Part shown: one piece after another, positions 61,157 through 64,000 of the stretch
Numbering within the stretch: the first letter of the stretch is position 1
Layout of the letters: each line of letters starts with the position of its first letter
Assembly: GCA_013823985.1 (NCBI GenBank)
Contig: PNNB01000047.1
Span: forward strand, 124,001-188,000
Length of the DNA stretch: 64,000 nucleotides
Origin: Sphingopyxis sp.
Lineage (GTDB): Bacteria > Pseudomonadota > Alphaproteobacteria > Sphingomonadales > Sphingomonadaceae
Direction of reading: 5' to 3'
Made by a program: the position numbers and the translations under genes
Notes under the pieces: model-generated
The model's input: only the letters and a program-made list of their open reading frames with translations
Databases searched by the model: none
Told to the model about the DNA's origin: nothing

Positions 61157-62289
61157 GCGGTTTTCATTCCTTGTAATTTTGCCCCCGCTTGATTTTCTTC
61201 GACCGGTATAATGCGCGTCTGATAAGGCAGTTCCAATAAAACCTCAAATCCGCCGCTAGCTTTCACATAAAATTCGAAACGTTGATCATCTCCATAGGCT
61301 TGCGAAAGCCGCTCGCGCGTGTTCGCCATGCCTACCCCTGTGGACAGGCTGTGGTCTTGCTGCCCCGGCTGCAAGCCCGGGCCTGTATCGGACACGGTAA
61401 TGCGAACCCTTTGACCGACGAGTTGAGCGGTGACGGATATATCCGCACCTTCCTCTTTCGGCGTGACCGCATATTTGATGGCATTTTCGACCAGCGGCTG
61501 CAGCAGCAGCGACGGGACCAGCGCGTTTTCGACCGCCGGTTCAATGTTGAAGAATGTGCGCAAACGCTCTTCAAAGCGCATCTTTTCAATGTCGAGATAA
61601 AGCTTCAGCGTTTCGATTTCCTGCGTCAACGGCACCTTGGCCGCCGCCTCGTTAATCAGGGTGAAGCGCAAGAAAGATGATAGCCGCGACAGCATCGCGT
61701 TTGCCTGCTCGGTCTGTTTCAGCAGCACAAGCGTGGAGATGCTGTTCAGCGTGTTAAACAGGAAATGGGGGTTGAGCTGATAGCGCAACATCGTTAGCTG
61801 CGCGCTGGTCGCCTGCGCCTCCAGCCGCATCATCTGGTCCGCCTGCTCCTCGGCGCGGACGAAATAGTTGATGGCGTAATAAAGCGCCGACCACGCCGCC
61901 AAGAGCACCGAGTTGATGTAGATCGCCGCCAGCCAAAGCTGCGCAAAGGGCGTTTCGTCGACCCCGTCGCGGATAGTCTGCAACACCCACACGTCGATAT
62001 AGGCATAGCCAATCGTCGCGACCGACATGGCGACGAAGGTCAGGCTCCATGTGATGAATGGGCGCTGGTCGATCAGGAAACGATAGACGACCGACAGCAC
62101 CAGAGTGATCGAATAGCCCGTCACGGCGGAGATCAGGATCGGAACAAGAAAGCTGACGGGCTGCCCCTGCGCGATGCCCGATGCGGCGCGCAGGATAACG
62201 GCCCCCGCCCAACCGGCGGAGTGCAGGTTCCAGAAAGCCCGGTTCTTGTCCGCGAAAAAGGGTTTATCAGTAAGCTCTAGAACCGCCAT
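61153..62289 (-). CDS. LytS-type (His_kinase family) sensor histidine kinase
   Basis: A 378-residue membrane kinase. Four or more N-terminal helices (about 25-150) are followed by the phosphoacceptor region LRYQLNPHFLFNTLNSISTLV (His in NPHFLFN). The ATPase domain has ENAIKYAV and DTGPGLQPG. The regulator gene follows with a 4-bp overlap. This family lacks a periplasmic sensor domain, so it probably senses membrane or metabolic signals. ATG 62289 is used. Confidence 0.9.
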   Translation of the reverse strand: MAVLELTDKPFFADKNRAFWNLHSAGWAGAVILRAASGIAQGQPVSFLVPILISAVTGYSITLVLSVVYRFLIDQRPFITWSLTFVAMSVATIGYAYIDVWVLQTIRDGVDETPFAQLWLAAIYINSVLLAAWSALYYAINYFVRAEEQADQMMRLEAQATSAQLTMLRYQLNPHFLFNTLNSISTLVLLKQTEQANAMLSRLSSFLRFTLINEAAAKVPLTQEIETLKLYLDIEKMRFEERLRTFFNIEPAVENALVPSLLLQPLVENAIKYAVTPKEEGADISVTAQLVGQRVRITVSDTGPGLQPGQQDHSLSTGVGMANTRERLSQAYGDDQRFEFYVKASGGFEVLLELPYQTRIIPVEENQAGAKLQGMKTA

Positions 62290-62377
62290 ATTTTCGGTCT
62301 AGCCGCATTTTGCGCGCGCATGAAGCCCTTGTTTCACACAAAAGCCATGATAGCATGGCGATGAGAGGAAGAGTCAC

Positions 62378-62977
62378 ATGGATAATCAGGACGATCGCGC
62401 CACATTTCACGACATGTCGCTGAGCACGCAGGAAGATTGGCAGATCATCATGCGGCACAACATTCCGTTCGCGCAAAATGGCGGAATGCGGATATTGGAC
62501 CATCTGCGGCTGCTCGACGGCGATTTTGGCGGATTTGCTGTGGACCGGCTGACCCATTCGCTCCAGACCGCAACCCGCGCGCACCGCGATGGCCGCGATG
62601 AAGACTATGTGGTCATGGCGCTTTTGCACGATATCGGCGACACGCTGGGCGCGGCGAACCATCCCGATATTGCAGCAGCGATTCTAAAGCCCTTTGTTTC
62701 GGAAAAACTGCACTGGATTGTCCAGCATCACGGGATTTTTCAGGGACATAATTTCTTCCACCATCTCGGCCTTGACCGCGATATGCGCGAACAGTTCCGG
62801 GGGCATGAATGGTTTGCCGACACCGAAGAATTTATCGACAAATATGACTGCCCCGCCTTCGACCCCGAATATGACACCCTGCCGCTCGAATTTTTTGAGC
62901 CCATGGTGATGAAGCTGTTCAAATATCCTCTGAACAGCATCTACAAGCGGGCAATGGAGACAGAAGCCGCCGAATAA
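62378..62977 (+). CDS. HD-domain protein (probable metal-dependent hydrolase or oxygenase)
   Basis: A 199-residue soluble protein with HD-superfamily ligands: His60, His84-Asp85 (LLHDIGD) and His117-His118. A His-rich stretch (FQGHNFFHHLGL) adds possible ligands. The pattern resembles small HD proteins related to PhnZ-like or inositol-oxygenase-like mixed-valence di-iron oxygenases. The substrate is unknown; no phosphonate genes are near. It is divergent from the sensor-kinase gene (88-bp gap). Confidence 0.72.
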   Translation: MDNQDDRATFHDMSLSTQEDWQIIMRHNIPFAQNGGMRILDHLRLLDGDFGGFAVDRLTHSLQTATRAHRDGRDEDYVVMALLHDIGDTLGAANHPDIAAAILKPFVSEKLHWIVQHHGIFQGHNFFHHLGLDRDMREQFRGHEWFADTEEFIDKYDCPAFDPEYDTLPLEFFEPMVMKLFKYPLNSIYKRAMETEAAE

Positions 62978-63159
62978 TCGGCTGCGGCCCTTATATTCGC
63001 GGCCGGTCATCCCTATATAGCAGGGACTGCTAGCCGTTCCGCCCGTGCTGGCCAGTGTCTCTTTCCGGTCGAACATTTTTTCGCTTGGCGTCCCGAGACG
63101 GGTGATACCCGCCGCGCGCCGTCCATTCCGGTCGGCTGTGCGCCCTTGGAGTGCGCCAT

Positions 63160-64000
63160 TTGATCGCCTATTTCATCCTCGTCCACCGTTTCCCCGAACA
63201 GTTCAAACGCATGTTCCGGGCGATCTATGTCCCCGGCAACCAATATCTCATCCACATCGACCGCACATCCGGCCCGGACATCCAGGCCGACATCACCGCC
63301 TTTCTAAAACCCTATCAGGGCACTGCGATACTGGAGCCGCGTTCGATGTTGTGGGGCGGATACAGCCTTGTCGATGCCGAACTGCGCGGCATGGCGAAGC
63401 TTTTGAAAATGAGCAAAAGCTGGACACATTATATCAACCTGAGCGGTCAGGATTTTCCCCTGAAGTCGCAGGATTATATTCGCGGCTTTCTGCGCCTTAA
63501 CAGGGGAAAGCAGTATATCCGCGCGGTGAACCAGCATCTGGTTCGGCCCGATACCGTCAACCGGATTAGCCATTATTTTATCGAAGCGCTCGGCCGCATT
63601 TTCCGGACCGGCGTCAAGCGCCGCCCGATGGCCGACGTCACGCCCTATATCGGCACCCAATGGAAGGTCGTAACCCGTGCTTTTTGCGAATTTGCCTGCA
63701 CCGATGCGCGGGTTAAGCCCTTTCGCACCTTCTACCGCCGCTCGCTGATTGCCGACGAAGGCTTTTTCCAGACATTGATCATGAACAGCGGCAAGCATGG
63801 CGAGGTCGTCAACGACGATCTGCGCACCATCGACTGGGTGCCCGACGGCGACATCAAACTGCGTCCCCGCACCTTCGTCAAAGCTGACGCCATGCGCCTG
63901 AGCCTGAGCCCGGATTTCTTCGCCCGCAAATTTGATGCCGACGAAGATTCCGAGATTCTCACGCTGCTGGAGGCGCACCTGTTAACGCCAGCCGCCAGCC
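63160..64000 (+). CDS. GT14-type glycosyltransferase (core-2/I-branching-like), cut by right edge
   Basis: About 280 residues are present and the gene runs off the window. The start IAYFILVHRFPEQF and the motifs HIDRTS, WGGYSLVDAELRGMAKL, YINLSGQDFPLKSQDYIRGFL and ADEGFFQTLIMNS are typical of the 'Branch' family that adds beta-1,6-linked GlcNAc or related sugars. The TTG at 63160 has GGAG eight bases upstream; GTG 63151 in the same frame is an alternative. The acceptor is unknown; surface polysaccharide is likely. Confidence 0.82.
   Translation, partial: MIAYFILVHRFPEQFKRMFRAIYVPGNQYLIHIDRTSGPDIQADITAFLKPYQGTAILEPRSMLWGGYSLVDAELRGMAKLLKMSKSWTHYINLSGQDFPLKSQDYIRGFLRLNRGKQYIRAVNQHLVRPDTVNRISHYFIEALGRIFRTGVKRRPMADVTPYIGTQWKVVTRAFCEFACTDARVKPFRTFYRRSLIADEGFFQTLIMNSGKHGEVVNDDLRTIDWVPDGDIKLRPRTFVKADAMRLSLSPDFFARKFDADEDSEILTLLEAHLLTPAAS

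Overview
The window looks like a chromosomal segment of a sphingomonad (Alphaproteobacteria, Sphingomonadales). The basis is the sequence style of rpoB/rpoC and lepA, the many TonB/RND-type envelope genes, and short conserved proteins and intergenic repeats typical of that order. The genus is not resolved; a Sphingopyxis/Sphingorhabdus-like organism is an inference only. Most of the window is dense, fairly GC-rich core genome. Accessory patches lie at about 5.6-9.6 kb, 15.9-16.8 kb, 19.6-24.8 kb and 58.0-59.4 kb.

Layout, left to right. A class I PHA synthase is cut by the left edge. Next come a three-gene arsenic operon (arsR-arsI-aquaporin, leftward), an NAD-salvage pair (pnuC and a ribosylnicotinamide kinase) and an ABC-F ATPase. 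At 5.67-9.64 kb is an unusual four-gene operon: a small stand-alone propeptide-like protein, a subtilisin-family protease with a Lys/Glu-rich tail, a degenerate ATP-grasp-like protein and an intact ATP-grasp ligase. This is the best candidate for an undescribed system in the window. Then follow a kynurenine formamidase-like lipoprotein with kynureninase, lepA, a GH43 glycosidase with an esterase, a helix-turn-helix gene broken by an in-frame stop, a Crp/Fnr regulator, a beta/gamma-crystallin-like secreted protein and a secreted lipase.

From 19.6 to 24 kb, small unrelated genes (DUF4279, a DUF1871-like protein, an ArsR-type regulator with a fatty-acid desaturase, a lipoprotein and unknowns) are separated by copies of a ~53-66 bp repeat with inverted ends. 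The layout resembles a gene-cassette array. The same repeat bounds two more small genes at 58.2-59.2 kb. A rhomboid protease gene follows, then rpoB-rpoC with a recognisable promoter and terminator.

The right half carries a MacA/MacB-type exporter, a TonB-dependent receptor, galU, and an RND pump with its adaptor and msrA. It continues with an M48 protease and threonylcarbamoyl-AMP synthase, an acyl-CoA dehydrogenase with a DUF815 ATPase, a sorbosone/glucose dehydrogenase-like protein, putA, a glycine-zipper protein, a phytase-like esterase, rpmB and tadA. It ends with a dienelactone hydrolase, a LytS/LytTR-type two-component pair, an HD-domain protein and a GT14-type glycosyltransferase cut by the right edge. 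Two REPIN-like inverted-repeat elements lie at 50.1 and 52.3 kb. No rRNA, tRNA, CRISPR array, complete IS element, integrase or replication origin was seen.
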